Below, one piece after another: positions 51,632-60,422 of a stretch of 64,000 nucleotides of DNA. This DNA is from Actinomadura_C alba. Its GTDB lineage: Bacteria > Actinomycetota > Actinomycetes > Streptosporangiales > Streptosporangiaceae. Numbering within the stretch: the stretch's first letter is position 1; each line of letters begins with the position of its first letter. Where the stretch lies: NCBI RefSeq assembly GCF_039530285.1, contig NZ_BAAAOK010000009.1, positions 248,001 to 312,000 on the forward strand. The letters run 5' to 3'. The notes under the pieces were generated by a model. It searched no databases, was not told the DNA's origin, and saw only the letters and a list, made by a program, of their open reading frames with translations. A program made the translations under genes and the position numbers.

Positions 51632-53806
51632 TCATGAGCGGTGTGGCCCGCTCGGCAGCCTGGTCGGCGGCGTCGTCCCGGTCCACGAGTCGCCGTAGCT
51701 CAGCCAGGTGCCGATCGGCTTGCGCTGCCCGGCGCCGGGGCGGTCGTGGTCACAGACCCCGCCAGGGAACGTGGCACGCAGCTGCGCCCGCTCGGCGGAG
51801 GAGAACGTGACCGGGAAGTCCCGGAAGTCGAGCGGCTTCAGCGCGCACTTCAGGACGTCCATGGAGAGCTTCTGTCCGGCGGCCATACGGGTGTTCGCGG
51901 CCACCGGGAACCTCTCCCCGCACTGCCCGTCCGGCGGGTAGGTCAGCTCCTGGCGGATACGCTGCGTGGCCGACAGGTAGCAGCCGTCGCCGAGGTCGGC
52001 CGGCCGGTTCGTGAGCACCTTGTGCCGCATGTCGCGTCCCGAGCGGTCGGCGCCGATCGCGGTCAGCCAGCGGTCCATGGCGTCGAGCTCGTACCGGGCG
52101 GCCGCCGCCGTCTCGGCCGGGGTCGGGGCGCTTTCGATGATGACCTGGTTGCCGGCGCTGCCGTTGGCCCGCAGCAACCGCTGGCGCATGACGAAGGACC
52201 ACTCGGTGGTGTGGATGTCGTTGCCCGGGCCGGCCAGGTCGAGGTCGGTGCGCTGGTCGATGATGGGGGTCTGGCGCAGGCCCTGCGACGCCGAGTTGAC
52301 GATGTCGTTGGCGTACACCGCGTACAGCGCCTTCGGGTCGGCGACGGTGCGCTGCGGCACGGGCTTGCCGGTGTGGTCCAGGCCGCCGATGCCGGCGTTG
52401 ACGGCGGTGAACTGGGCCGGCGTGATCGTTCCCGCCTTCAGCGCGGCCAGCCCGTACTGTACGCCGGTGTTGTCGAGCACGCCGCGGACGAACCCGGTCC
52501 TCGGGTCGCGGCCGATCTGGTTGACCAGTTGCTCGGTCGAGTTGCACTTGACGCCGTTGGGATTGGTGACCGGGTCCCAGCGCACCGCGACCGGGATCGC
52601 CGCGTTGCAGCTCTCCGTGGCGGTCGACCGGCTGGCGAAGGTCGCGTCCCAGGAGACGCAGGTCGAATAGGTGCGGAAGCCGGAGATCGCGGTCTTCTGC
52701 GCAGTGGTGAACGAGGCGCCGGGTCCGGCGAAGAAGCGGTTCAGCAGGCGGCAGTCCGAGACCGGGCCGGCCGTGCTCAGCGGGTCGGGGAAGGAGACAC
52801 CGGGAATGATGCCGTCCAGGATGCCCGGGTAGCTCTCGGCGATGTCGTACTGCTGGATGGCCCCACCGGAACCGCCCCAGCCGATGGTGTGCTTCACCGG
52901 GCCGTAGGTCTCGACGAAGTGCTCCTTGACCATCATCGCCGCCTCGGCCGAGATGATCGGGCTGCAGTTGTTGTCGAGCACGTTGAGGCTGGAGGACGCG
53001 ACCGCGTAGCCCTGCCCGAGGAACAGGTCGTTCAGCACGCCGCCGGTCGATCTGCCCTGGTGGAAGCCGGAGTTGCAGCCGCCCCCGAAGGTGTAGACGA
53101 GCTTGCCGTTCCAGGCGTGATCCGGGGTGACCGGTGATGGGGCGGCGCCGTCGTACAGCGCCGCGATCTCGTACACCGCGCGGTCGATCGTCCCGCGCTC
53201 GCCCCGGACGATGTACGGCACCTGCCGGCCGTCCACCGTGGCGGTCGCGAGGTCCGCGGGTCGCGCGGACGGATCGGGCAGCGGTGCGAACGCTCCCGCC
53301 GTCGTCCGGTACTGGTAGCCGACCTGGGTGGGTGCGCCGCAGTGCGGCTGCTCGGCCGCCGGCAGGCCGTACGCCTGTGTCTCGCAGTAGAAGGGGAGTT
53401 GCTGCGCACCGGACAGCACCGGCCCGGTGATCGGGTGGTTGGTGACGCGCAGACTCGCACGGGAACCGGACTGCCTGGCCTCCAGTGTGTTGCGCCCGTC
53501 GCGCAGGCCGGTAACCAGGCCGAGGAGGCTGCCGTCGGGCTGCTCGCGAAGGCCGGAGGTCACGTCACGCCCGTTGGCGCTGACGCTGATCCGCTTGGCG
53601 TGCGTCTTCGCCGGCGGCACGACCCGGACGAGCACCTGCCCGCCGCTGACCACCTCGGGCCGCGGGTTCGACACGGTCTCGATGGTCGGCCGTCCGCCGT
53701 GGGACGCCGGCCCGGCGGCCGCCGTTCCGTACGTCAGCATCGGCACGGCCGCCGCCAATGCGGCGACGACGATGACCGAGCGCCATTTACGGTGTGCCAC
53801 TCGCAA
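51632..53806 (-). CDS. Secreted DUF6351 alpha/beta-hydrolase-like protein
   Basis: The 724-residue protein has a signal peptide (SVIVVAALAAAVPMLTYGTA, cleavage after AAA near 31). An N-terminal beta-sandwich (about 35-125, ending in LRVTNHPITGPVLSG) precedes a catalytic region with GWGGSGGAIQQYDIAESYPG, a nucleophile elbow with Ser, and PGVSFPD after it. Many Cys residues suggest disulfides. This is the DUF6351 architecture; I assign an esterase-like activity on fold only. It is related in style to extracellular polyester or tannase-type enzymes. The adjacent TetR protein and the palindrome at 53923 suggest substrate-induced expression. Confidence 0.8.
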   Translation of the reverse strand: MRVAHRKWRSVIVVAALAAAVPMLTYGTAAAGPASHGGRPTIETVSNPRPEVVSGGQVLVRVVPPAKTHAKRISVSANGRDVTSGLREQPDGSLLGLVTGLRDGRNTLEARQSGSRASLRVTNHPITGPVLSGAQQLPFYCETQAYGLPAAEQPHCGAPTQVGYQYRTTAGAFAPLPDPSARPADLATATVDGRQVPYIVRGERGTIDRAVYEIAALYDGAAPSPVTPDHAWNGKLVYTFGGGCNSGFHQGRSTGGVLNDLFLGQGYAVASSSLNVLDNNCSPIISAEAAMMVKEHFVETYGPVKHTIGWGGSGGAIQQYDIAESYPGILDGIIPGVSFPDPLSTAGPVSDCRLLNRFFAGPGASFTTAQKTAISGFRTYSTCVSWDATFASRSTATESCNAAIPVAVRWDPVTNPNGVKCNSTEQLVNQIGRDPRTGFVRGVLDNTGVQYGLAALKAGTITPAQFTAVNAGIGGLDHTGKPVPQRTVADPKALYAVYANDIVNSASQGLRQTPIIDQRTDLDLAGPGNDIHTTEWSFVMRQRLLRANGSAGNQVIIESAPTPAETAAAARYELDAMDRWLTAIGADRSGRDMRHKVLTNRPADLGDGCYLSATQRIRQELTYPPDGQCGERFPVAANTRMAAGQKLSMDVLKCALKPLDFRDFPVTFSSAERAQLRATFPGGVCDHDRPGAGQRKPIGTWLSYGDSWTGTTPPTRLPSGPHRS

Positions 53807-53922
53807 CTCCGCTCACTCGTGACACCGCGAACGCGTCGCGATGCCGGGACTGGTGGTCCCCCGCCGTCGCCGAGCGAGCATGACGCTGAGCTCAACACCG
53901 GGCACCTGCGTAAGTGCGACGT

Positions 53923-53936
53923 GCATTCTAGAATGC
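53923..53936. promoter_or_regulatory. Perfect 14-bp palindrome, candidate TetR operator
   Basis: GCATTCTAGAATGC lies 117 bp upstream of the DUF6351 start and 176 bp before the methyltransferase start. Its AT-rich centre and perfect dyad are typical of TetR sites. The TetR gene at the other end of the DUF6351 gene is the obvious candidate to bind it. Confidence 0.55.
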
Positions 53937-54111
53937 TTTTCTAAAACCTGGCCAGACCTGGGCCGCGGGACGGCGCGATGTCACTCACCATGATCGAGAT
54001 ATCACGCGGCGCAGCGCGGTAACGCATCGCAGGTTCGAGGCCGAATCGCCATTTCTGCTGGTGATTTCGAGCTGATTGGCGGGATCTATATCGCCTGTGC
54101 ATCATGTAGAG

Positions 54112-55167
54112 ATGTCTGATGAGGCGGTACCGCGAGGGCAGGCGATGACCGATGCGCAGTCCGGCCGGTGGGAGGAGGTCCTGGCCGCGCTCGCCGGGAT
54201 GCTCCCGACCGGTGCCGCGTGCGTGGTGGTCGACGGTGCCGGTGACCACGCCGCCCAGGTCGCCGACCGGCTGGCGCACGCCCTGTCGTCCGACGGACGC
54301 CTCTGCACCCGCCTGACCGGCGGAACATCGCCCCCGTCCGATGACACCTGGCACGCGGACCGATCCCCCGGCGCGGTCACGCTCGCCGATGGGCCGCGGC
54401 TGCGCGCCCGGCCGCCGGCCACCGGGTGGGACGTCGTCGTCTGGCTGTCCTGCCGGCCGACCGGCCACTCCCCGAACGTGGGCGGGGAACGTGACGCCGA
54501 CATCGTGATCGACCTCCGGGACGAGACCTGGCCCGTGATCCGCCACGTTGCCCGCCGGCTGGCCGGGCACAGCCGCTGGTACATCACCGAGAGCCGGGCC
54601 TTCTTCGCCACCCGCGCCGCCACCTGGGACACCAAGTTCGGCGACGACATGCCCGCGTACACCGCCGCCGTCGACGAGGCCGGCATCCCGGTCGGCGCCG
54701 CCGTCATCGACGTGGGCTGCGGCACCGGCCGTGCCCTGCCCGCCCTGCGCTCGGCCGTCGGCCCCACCGGAGTCGTGATCGGCCTCGACCTCACCCCGCA
54801 GATGCTCGCCGTCGCCAAGGCCGGCGGGCGCGCACAGCACGCCGCCCTGCTCGTCGGCGACGCCCGCCACCTGCCGCTCGGCGACGCCAGCGTCCACACG
54901 GTCTTCACCGCCGGCCTGGTGAACCATCTGCCCCACATCGGCGAGGGTCTCGCGGAACTGGCCCGCGTCGCCCGTCCGGGCGGACGGCTGGTCATCTTCC
55001 ACCCCTCGGGACGAGCCGCGCTCGCGGCCCGGCACGGGCGCACCCTCGACCCCGACGAACCCCTCGCGCGGAAACGTCTCGGCCCGCTGCTCGCCGGTGC
55101 CGGCTGGCACCTCGACGGGTACGACGACGCGCCCCACCGGTTCCTCGCCCTGGCCACCCGCCGGTGA
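54112..55167 (+). CDS. SAM methyltransferase with degenerate uridine-kinase-like N-terminal domain
   Basis: The 351-residue protein (ATG 54112) has two parts. Residues about 25-170 follow the strand-helix order of P-loop nucleoside kinases (CVVVDGAGDHAAQVADRLAH, then DVVVWLSCRP and ADIVIDLRDETWPVIRHVAR), but the Walker A lysine and serine are missing, so ATP binding is doubtful. Residues about 185-351 are a class I methyltransferase: AVIDVGCGTGRALPAL (motif I), IGLDLTPQML, VGDARHLPLGDASVHTVF and ELARVARPGGRLVIFHP. It carries SAM-dependent methylation of an unknown small substrate. I know no described fusion of this kind. Confidence 0.75.
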   Translation: MSDEAVPRGQAMTDAQSGRWEEVLAALAGMLPTGAACVVVDGAGDHAAQVADRLAHALSSDGRLCTRLTGGTSPPSDDTWHADRSPGAVTLADGPRLRARPPATGWDVVVWLSCRPTGHSPNVGGERDADIVIDLRDETWPVIRHVARRLAGHSRWYITESRAFFATRAATWDTKFGDDMPAYTAAVDEAGIPVGAAVIDVGCGTGRALPALRSAVGPTGVVIGLDLTPQMLAVAKAGGRAQHAALLVGDARHLPLGDASVHTVFTAGLVNHLPHIGEGLAELARVARPGGRLVIFHPSGRAALAARHGRTLDPDEPLARKRLGPLLAGAGWHLDGYDDAPHRFLALATRR

Positions 55168-55231
55168 CCGCATCTCGCCGATTCGCCCCATCCCCCCGGC
55201 CGGGTGGCGCGTAACGGAGAGGGACGCGTGC

Positions 55232-55275
55232 CTCAGGCCGGGTAGGCATGCGTCTCAGGCCGGGTAGGCGTGCGT
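55232..55275. repeat. 22-bp tandem duplication across the modC stop codon
   Basis: The unit CTCAGGCCGGGTAGGC(A/G)TGCGT occurs at 55232-55253 and 55254-55275 with one mismatch. The second copy holds the last codons and TGA of modC; the first duplicates them outside the gene. Confidence 0.85.
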
Positions 55276-56286
55276 CTCGGTCGCCTTGACGGCCGCCCAG
55301 ATCCGCTGCCCCGGGGTCAGATCGAGGTCGGCGACGGCGGCCGGGGTCACGTCGGCGGCCACCGCGATCGACCCGTCGAGATGGATGCGGACGTTGTCAC
55401 CGTGCCGCTCGATGCCCTCGATCGTGGCCTCCCACAGATTCCGCGGAGTGCCGTCCGGCCGGGACCGGTAGAGAGCCACCGCGGCGGGTGAGAAGGCGAG
55501 GAACACCGGCCCCCGCAGATCCTCGGCGACGTTGAAGAGCACGTCGCCCACCGTGACCTTCCGCCCGTCGGCCGTCCCGCGATGCAGGTTGAGCCCCACG
55601 AGCCGCGCGACGTAGTCGGTGCGCGGCCGGCGGGCGACCTCGGCGGGTGTTCCCTGCTGGACGACCGTGCCGGATTCGATGACCACGAGCCGGTCGGCCA
55701 GCACCATCGCCTCCAGCGGGTCGTGTGTGACCAGGACGGTCGCCCCGTCGAACTCGGCAAGGTGACGGCGCAGCTCGGAGCGGACCTGGAGCCGGGTGTG
55801 GGCGTCGAGGGCGGCCAGCGGTTCGTCCAGCAGCAGCAACCGTGGCCCGGCGGCGAGCGCGCGGGCCAGTGCGACACGCTGGGCCTGGCCTCCGGACAGC
55901 CGGCGGGGCTTGGACCCGGAATGCTCGGCCAGGCCGACCCTCCGCAGCCAGGACGCGGCCGTCGCGCGCGCGTCCGACTTGGACGCGCCATGGCAGCGTG
56001 GCCCGAAGGCGACGTTGTCCAGTGCCGACAGGTGCGGGAAGAGCAGGTAGTCCTGGAAGACCATGCCGATGGGGCGGTCTTCGGTGGGGAGCGTGTGCAG
56101 GGGCGTGCCGTCCAGGTCGATGTGACCGCCGGTCAGGGCCACCAACCCGGCCAGAGCGCGCAAGGCAGTGGTCTTGCCCGCGCCGTTGGGGCCGAGCAGG
56201 GCGACGACCTCGCCGGCGTCGACGGCCAGGCCCAGGTCGAGGCGGAAACGAGGGCGTTCGACGACGAGGCGTGCCTGCAGGGTCAT
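55255..56286 (-). CDS. modC: Molybdate ABC transporter ATP-binding protein
   Basis: The start at 56286 (MTLQARLVVERPRF) overlaps the modB stop by ATGA. The 343-residue protein has Walker A LLGPNGAGKTTALRAL, Q-loop VFQDYLLFPHL, signature LSGGQAQRVALARAL, Walker B LLLLDEPLAALDAHTR and the TH motif. A C-terminal TOBE domain (about 275-343, LWEATIEGIERHGDNVRIHL) can bind oxyanion. It drives uptake of molybdate or tungstate with ModA and ModB. Confidence 0.93.
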   Translation of the reverse strand: MTLQARLVVERPRFRLDLGLAVDAGEVVALLGPNGAGKTTALRALAGLVALTGGHIDLDGTPLHTLPTEDRPIGMVFQDYLLFPHLSALDNVAFGPRCHGASKSDARATAASWLRRVGLAEHSGSKPRRLSGGQAQRVALARALAAGPRLLLLDEPLAALDAHTRLQVRSELRRHLAEFDGATVLVTHDPLEAMVLADRLVVIESGTVVQQGTPAEVARRPRTDYVARLVGLNLHRGTADGRKVTVGDVLFNVAEDLRGPVFLAFSPAAVALYRSRPDGTPRNLWEATIEGIERHGDNVRIHLDGSIAVAADVTPAAVADLDLTPGQRIWAAVKATETHAYPA

Positions 56287-57170
56287 GGGCTGGTGACCCA
56301 CCTGTCGCGCAGGCTGGCCAGGACCAGGATGGAGACGGCGAGCAGGACCAGGCTCAGCACGATCGCGGCCTCGGGCTCGGTCTCGAGCGCGAGATAGACC
56401 GCCAGCGGCATGGTCTGGGTCCGGCCAGGGAAGTTGCCGGCGAACGTGATAGTGGCACCGAACTCGCCCAGCGCCCGGGCCCAGCACAACACGGCCCCGG
56501 CCACGACGCCCGGCGCGATCAGCGGCAGCGTGACCCTGTGGAACACCGTCCAGCGGGAGGCGCCCAGGGTGGCCGCGGCCTCCTCGAACCGCAGGTCCGC
56601 CGCCCGGAGTGCCCCTTCGACGCTGATCACCAGGAACGGCATGGCCACGAACGCCTCGGCCAGCACCACGCCGGTCGTGGTGAACGGCAACGTGATCCCG
56701 AATGCGGAGTCCAGCCACTGGCCGACCAGCCCGCGCCGGCCGAGTACGAGCAACAGCGCGACGCCGCCCACCACCGGCGGCAGCACCAGGGGAACCGTGA
56801 CCAGCGCCCGGACCAGGCGCCGACCGGGGAAGTCGACCCTGGCCAGCACCCACGCCAGCGGTACCCCCAGCAGCAGGCACAGCACGGTGGCCAGGGTCGC
56901 GGTGACCAGCGACAGCCGCAACGCCGTCAGCACCTGGGGCTCGGCCAGCCGCGTGGCCAGCGTCGACCACGGTGCCCGTACGAGCAGCCCGGCCAGCGGT
57001 GCCACCAGGAACACGAGCGCGACCAGGGCGGGCACCACCAGAACCCACGGAACACGGCCGGCCGGGCCGGAGTCGCGCCGCGCACGACCCCGGCCCGCTG
57101 ATCCCTTCGACCCCGCCGAGCCCGAGCTGGAGCCCGGCCTCGGTGTCAGCATGCTTCCAACCAGGGGCAT
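56283..57170 (-). CDS. modB: Molybdate ABC transporter permease
   Basis: The 295-residue protein has a basic 40-residue lead and about six helices, beginning VPWVLVVPALVALVFLVAPL. The EAA loop EEAAATLGASRWTVFHRV and the following PLIAPGVVAGAVLCWARALG, then EFGATITFAGN, are the ModB form. ATG 57152 is an alternative start that removes a poorly conserved six-residue lead. It overlaps modC and follows modA by 90 bp. Confidence 0.92.
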   Translation of the reverse strand: MPLVGSMLTPRPGSSSGSAGSKGSAGRGRARRDSGPAGRVPWVLVVPALVALVFLVAPLAGLLVRAPWSTLATRLAEPQVLTALRLSLVTATLATVLCLLLGVPLAWVLARVDFPGRRLVRALVTVPLVLPPVVGGVALLLVLGRRGLVGQWLDSAFGITLPFTTTGVVLAEAFVAMPFLVISVEGALRAADLRFEEAAATLGASRWTVFHRVTLPLIAPGVVAGAVLCWARALGEFGATITFAGNFPGRTQTMPLAVYLALETEPEAAIVLSLVLLAVSILVLASLRDRWVTSP

Positions 57171-57260
57171 CCGATCAAGAGGGTCTTCCGGCCAAGGGCG
57201 CTTCCGGCTCCAGGGTCTCGGGTCGGCGAGGCCGGAGGCAAGGTGCGATCAAGGACTGGG

Positions 57261-58055
57261 TCAGGGGACGTCGAATCCGGCCTTGGCCATCACGCTCTTG
57301 CCCTGGGCAGACAGCACCAGTTGGACGAACTGCCGGGCAAGGTCGGCGGCCGGCGCCTTGGACAGGGCCGCGATCGGGTAGTCGTTGATCGCCTTGTCGG
57401 CCTCGGGGAAGCCGATGCCCTTCACCTTGCCGCCCGCGGCGAGCACATCGGTCCGGTAGACCAGCGCGGCGTCGACCTCACCGAGCTCGACCTTGGTGAG
57501 AGTGGCCTTGACGTCCTGCTCGAGGGTGACCGGCTCGACTTTCAGCCCGGCCGCGTCGAGTGCCTTGGCCGCCGCCGCGCCACAGGGGACCTGCTCCGCG
57601 CACAGCGCCACCTTGACCTTCGAGTCGGCCAGATCCCGCAGGTCGTCGACCTTCGCCGGGTTGTCGGCGGGAACGGCGATCTCGAGCCGATTGCGTACGA
57701 ACGTCGCCGGGGCGGTGGCCAACGACGCATCGGTCACGGTCTTCATCGTCGCCGGACTGGCCGCCGCGAAGACGTCCGCCGGGGCACCTTGGGTGATCTG
57801 CTGGGCCAGCGTGGCACTGGACCCGAAGTTGAACCTCACCTTCGTGCCCGGGTGAGCGGATTCGAATGTCCGGCCCAGCTCGGTGAAGGATTCGGTCAGT
57901 GACGCGGCGGCGAACACCGTCAGCGTCTTACCGCTTCCGCCGGAAGCGGCGCCGGAAGCGCCTCCGGAGTCGTCGCCGCCGCAGCCGGACAGACCGGCCG
58001 CCAGGGCGAGGGTGAGCGGGACCGCGACGGTCCACCGGGACAAGCGTCTGAACAC
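57261..58055 (-). CDS. modA: Molybdate-binding lipoprotein
   Basis: The 264-residue protein has a lipobox (AAGLSGCGGDDS, Cys near 25). The ligand residues sit in the usual places: TVFAAASLTESFTEL (Ser of the first anion site), FNFGSSATLAQQI and GAPADVFAAAS, and later DAALVYRTDV. ModA holds molybdate or tungstate through hydrogen bonds only. It lies 18 bp after the HTH-TOBE gene. Confidence 0.93.
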   Translation of the reverse strand: MFRRLSRWTVAVPLTLALAAGLSGCGGDDSGGASGAASGGSGKTLTVFAAASLTESFTELGRTFESAHPGTKVRFNFGSSATLAQQITQGAPADVFAAASPATMKTVTDASLATAPATFVRNRLEIAVPADNPAKVDDLRDLADSKVKVALCAEQVPCGAAAAKALDAAGLKVEPVTLEQDVKATLTKVELGEVDAALVYRTDVLAAGGKVKGIGFPEADKAINDYPIAALSKAPAADLARQFVQLVLSAQGKSVMAKAGFDVP

Positions 58056-58073
58056 CAGGGCTCCTTTACCGAC

Positions 58074-58469
58074 TCACCGCGTGAGTACCTCACTGATCTC
58101 CACGACGACATTGGTGGACTTGATCACAGCGACCGCCACCACCCCGACCTCCAGGCCCAGCTCATCGGCGGCCTGACGGCTCATCAGCGAAACCACCCGG
58201 AACGGCCCGGCCACGATCTCGACCTGGGCCATCACCGAATCCTTGATCACCGCGGTCACGATCCCCCGGAACCGGTTCCGGGCCGAGGAGACGCCCGACC
58301 CGTTCTCGGCGTCGATCCGGTCCCGCGCGAACCCGGCCAGATCCGCACCCGCCACCATCCGGTGGCCGTGCTCGTCGCGTTCCGCGGGAAGCCGACCGCC
58401 GTCGACCCATCGCCGCACGGTGTCCGGGCTGACGCCCAGCACCGCCGCGGCCTCGCTGATGCGAAACAT
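58074..58469 (-). CDS. Helix-turn-helix / TOBE molybdate-responsive protein
   Basis: I start it at ATG 58469 (MFRISEAAAVLG); GTG 58475 or TTG 58481 would add a few residues. The 131-residue product has an excisionase/MerR-like helix-turn-helix (SEAAAVLGVSPDTVRRWVDG, then GRLPAERDEHGHRMV) at about 3-50. A single molybdenum-binding TOBE (Mop) domain follows at about 65-130 (SSARNRFRGIVTAVIKDSVM, AQVEIVAGPFRVVSLMSRQAA, KSTNVVVEI). It leads the mod operon and probably represses or senses it, doing the job of ModE with a different DNA-binding part. Confidence 0.88.
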   Translation of the reverse strand: MFRISEAAAVLGVSPDTVRRWVDGGRLPAERDEHGHRMVAGADLAGFARDRIDAENGSGVSSARNRFRGIVTAVIKDSVMAQVEIVAGPFRVVSLMSRQAADELGLEVGVVAVAVIKSTNVVVEISEVLTR

Positions 58470-58608
58470 CGTCACGATCAATCACCATACCCTCGCATAA
58501 TCCGGTCAGGACAGATCCTCTCCCTGGCAAGCACGGTCCATATCTGCCATCAGCGCTCGCATTCGCGCGACGCCCGATGCCGGGAAGATCCAACCGGCGC
58601 GGGCCGAC

Positions 58609-58670
58609 GTTGACTCGTGGCGTGTCGGGGCTTCCAGGTGCTTGGGAAGCCCGACACGCCACGAGTCAAC
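58609..58670. terminator. 26-bp-stem hairpin between the SDR and mod operon
   Basis: Arms at 58609-58635 and 58645-58670 are complementary over 26 bp with one extra G in the first arm and a 9-nt loop. It starts 22 bp after the SDR stop on its strand, so termination is likely. The stem is about twice the usual length, so a role in mRNA processing or an origin as a small inverted element cannot be excluded. Confidence 0.8.
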
Positions 58671-58692
58671 GAACTGAAGGAACCCGAACGGC

Positions 58693-59421
58693 TCAGCCGA
58701 GCCGCCCGGCCAGCGTCCGGAAGACCTTCGGCGCGGCACCTCGCACGCGGGCCGGCAGCCGGAGCCAGCCCGGCACGTACGCCTCCGTGAGGTCGCGCTC
58801 GACCACGGACACGATGGCGCGCGCGACACGCTCGGCGGCTATCGGCGCCGGCCGCCGGCGACGATAGGGCGTTCCACGCCGGTCGAAGAACGGCGTGTCG
58901 ACCACGCCGGGAAGCACGACCGACACGCCGACCTGGGACAGTTCGTGCCGTAGCCCCTCGGCAAAGATGATCAGACCTGCCTTGGTCGCGGAGTACACGG
59001 CCTCGTCGCGCACCCCTACCGCGCCGGCGATCGAGGCGACGAAGACGACATGGCCTCGGCCTCGCTCGATCATGCCGGGCAACAGCAGCCGGGTCAGCAC
59101 GATGTGGGCGGTCAGGTTCACCGCGATCAGCCGCTCGATCGTGTCGTCCGGCATCTCCGCGAAGGGTCCGGCCCATCCCACCCCGGCGTTGGCGACCAGG
59201 ACGTCGACCGGCCCGGCCATGGCCGCGAGCTCGGCGGCGCCGGTCGCCAGATCGGCCGTTAGCACCTGACCGCCGGTGCCGGCGGCCACCGCGTCGAGCC
59301 TTGGGCGGTCGCGCCCGGCCAAGACCGGCCGCGCCCGAGCCCTGGCCATGGCCCGGGCGGTCGCCGCTCCGATCCCGGAGGACGCACCAGTGATCAGTAC
59401 ACGACTGCCCGCAAGCCTCAT
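58693..59421 (-). CDS. Short-chain dehydrogenase/reductase (SDR)
   Basis: The 242-residue protein starts at ATG 59421 (MRLAGSRVLITGASSGIGAA). The cofactor loop is TGASSGIG, NAGVG follows at about 80, the catalytic Ser is in FVASIAGAVG and the catalytic Tyr and Lys in AVYSATKAG (YxxxK). It is a classical SDR of typical length, acting on an unknown alcohol or ketone, with NADP(H) likely from the Arg after the loop. The C-terminus, WLRLPARVRGAAPKVFRTLA, may be membrane-associated. Confidence 0.9.
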   Translation of the reverse strand: MRLAGSRVLITGASSGIGAATARAMARARARPVLAGRDRPRLDAVAAGTGGQVLTADLATGAAELAAMAGPVDVLVANAGVGWAGPFAEMPDDTIERLIAVNLTAHIVLTRLLLPGMIERGRGHVVFVASIAGAVGVRDEAVYSATKAGLIIFAEGLRHELSQVGVSVVLPGVVDTPFFDRRGTPYRRRRPAPIAAERVARAIVSVVERDLTEAYVPGWLRLPARVRGAAPKVFRTLAGRLG

Positions 59422-59483
59422 GATCCGTTCAATTCCCGGTGGGCCGGGCCCGACACGGTCCACGGCGCAGGGCCCGGCCCGAC

Positions 59484-60422
59484 CTACTGGGATCCCGACT
59501 TGCTCTCCGGCTGCCACGTCAGCCGGGCGATGGGAGGCTCGGCGGCGGGCAGGGTGCTCTTGGTCACCGGGCGGCCGAACTCGTACTCGACCCGGTGCAT
59601 CTTCCACACGCCTCCGCCGGTCTCCAGCGTCTCCGAGTAGACGGGCAGCCGGGTCTCGGGGTCGATGTAGCGGACGATGTCCAGCGCTGACCCGCCACTG
59701 GCCAGGTAGCCGTACGGGTGAGTGAGCGAGTCAAGCTCGGTGTACTTGAACGCGTCCTGGTACAGGTCCGCGCCCACCGGGCGCCCCCCACCGGCGAGCT
59801 TCACCGGCTTCACCTTGATCTCGAGGCGCACGTACGGCTTGCCGTTCCGCGTAACGGAGCTCATCCCGCCCGCATTGATGAACCCCTTCAAGTCGCCGAG
59901 GTACCCGACGAAAGCGTCGGCTTGCTGCGCGGTCAGCCCGCCGACGCCAAGGCCGTCGTTGAGCCACGTCTGGTCGGTGAGGCTCGGGCACGTGGTGGAC
60001 CTCTTCTCCCAGGGCCGGCGAACGCCGGAAGAATAGAACCAGTCCTCCGACCGACCCAGGCACCAGGTCCCCCAGGCCGTCGAGGTCTTCCCGTCCGCCA
60101 CGATCACCTGTGATCTCTCCAGGCGCACGTTCTTGGTCCTGTAGTCGAACCCGGAGACCACGACGTCACGACTGCCCTCTGGATAGAACTTCTCCTGCCG
60201 GTAGTACTCATGCACCAGGTTGATGGATGGCTGCAGCGCCTGCTGCTTCAGTGACTCCAGATAGAGTTCGCGCGCGTCGATGGGCTCCTTGGCGCCCTTC
60301 GCGGAGGGCTCGGTCGCATCGGTGGTCTCTGCCGCCTTCGGGCGCTCACCCGAACCGGTCACCGCGCAACCGCACACCGCCGCCAGCAGGGCCACCGCGA
60401 GTCCTGCTCGGAAAAATCGCAC
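59484..60422 (-). CDS. Lipoprotein of unknown function
   Basis: I start it at GTG 60422 because AGAGG lies 6 nt upstream and a lipoprotein signal begins there (RFFRAGLAVALLAAVCGCAV, lipid Cys near 19). The 312-residue product has a Lys/Glu linker, then an alternating beta pattern (VVVSGFDYRTKNVRLERSQV, YVRLEIKVKPVKLAGGG, PVYSETLETGGGVWKMHRVE). It ends in a region like the concave sheet of LolA/LppX lipid-binding lipoproteins. That likeness is by pattern only. It may carry lipid at the outer face of the membrane, next to a glycolipid enzyme gene. Confidence 0.6.
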   Translation of the reverse strand: MRFFRAGLAVALLAAVCGCAVTGSGERPKAAETTDATEPSAKGAKEPIDARELYLESLKQQALQPSINLVHEYYRQEKFYPEGSRDVVVSGFDYRTKNVRLERSQVIVADGKTSTAWGTWCLGRSEDWFYSSGVRRPWEKRSTTCPSLTDQTWLNDGLGVGGLTAQQADAFVGYLGDLKGFINAGGMSSVTRNGKPYVRLEIKVKPVKLAGGGRPVGADLYQDAFKYTELDSLTHPYGYLASGGSALDIVRYIDPETRLPVYSETLETGGGVWKMHRVEYEFGRPVTKSTLPAAEPPIARLTWQPESKSGSQ

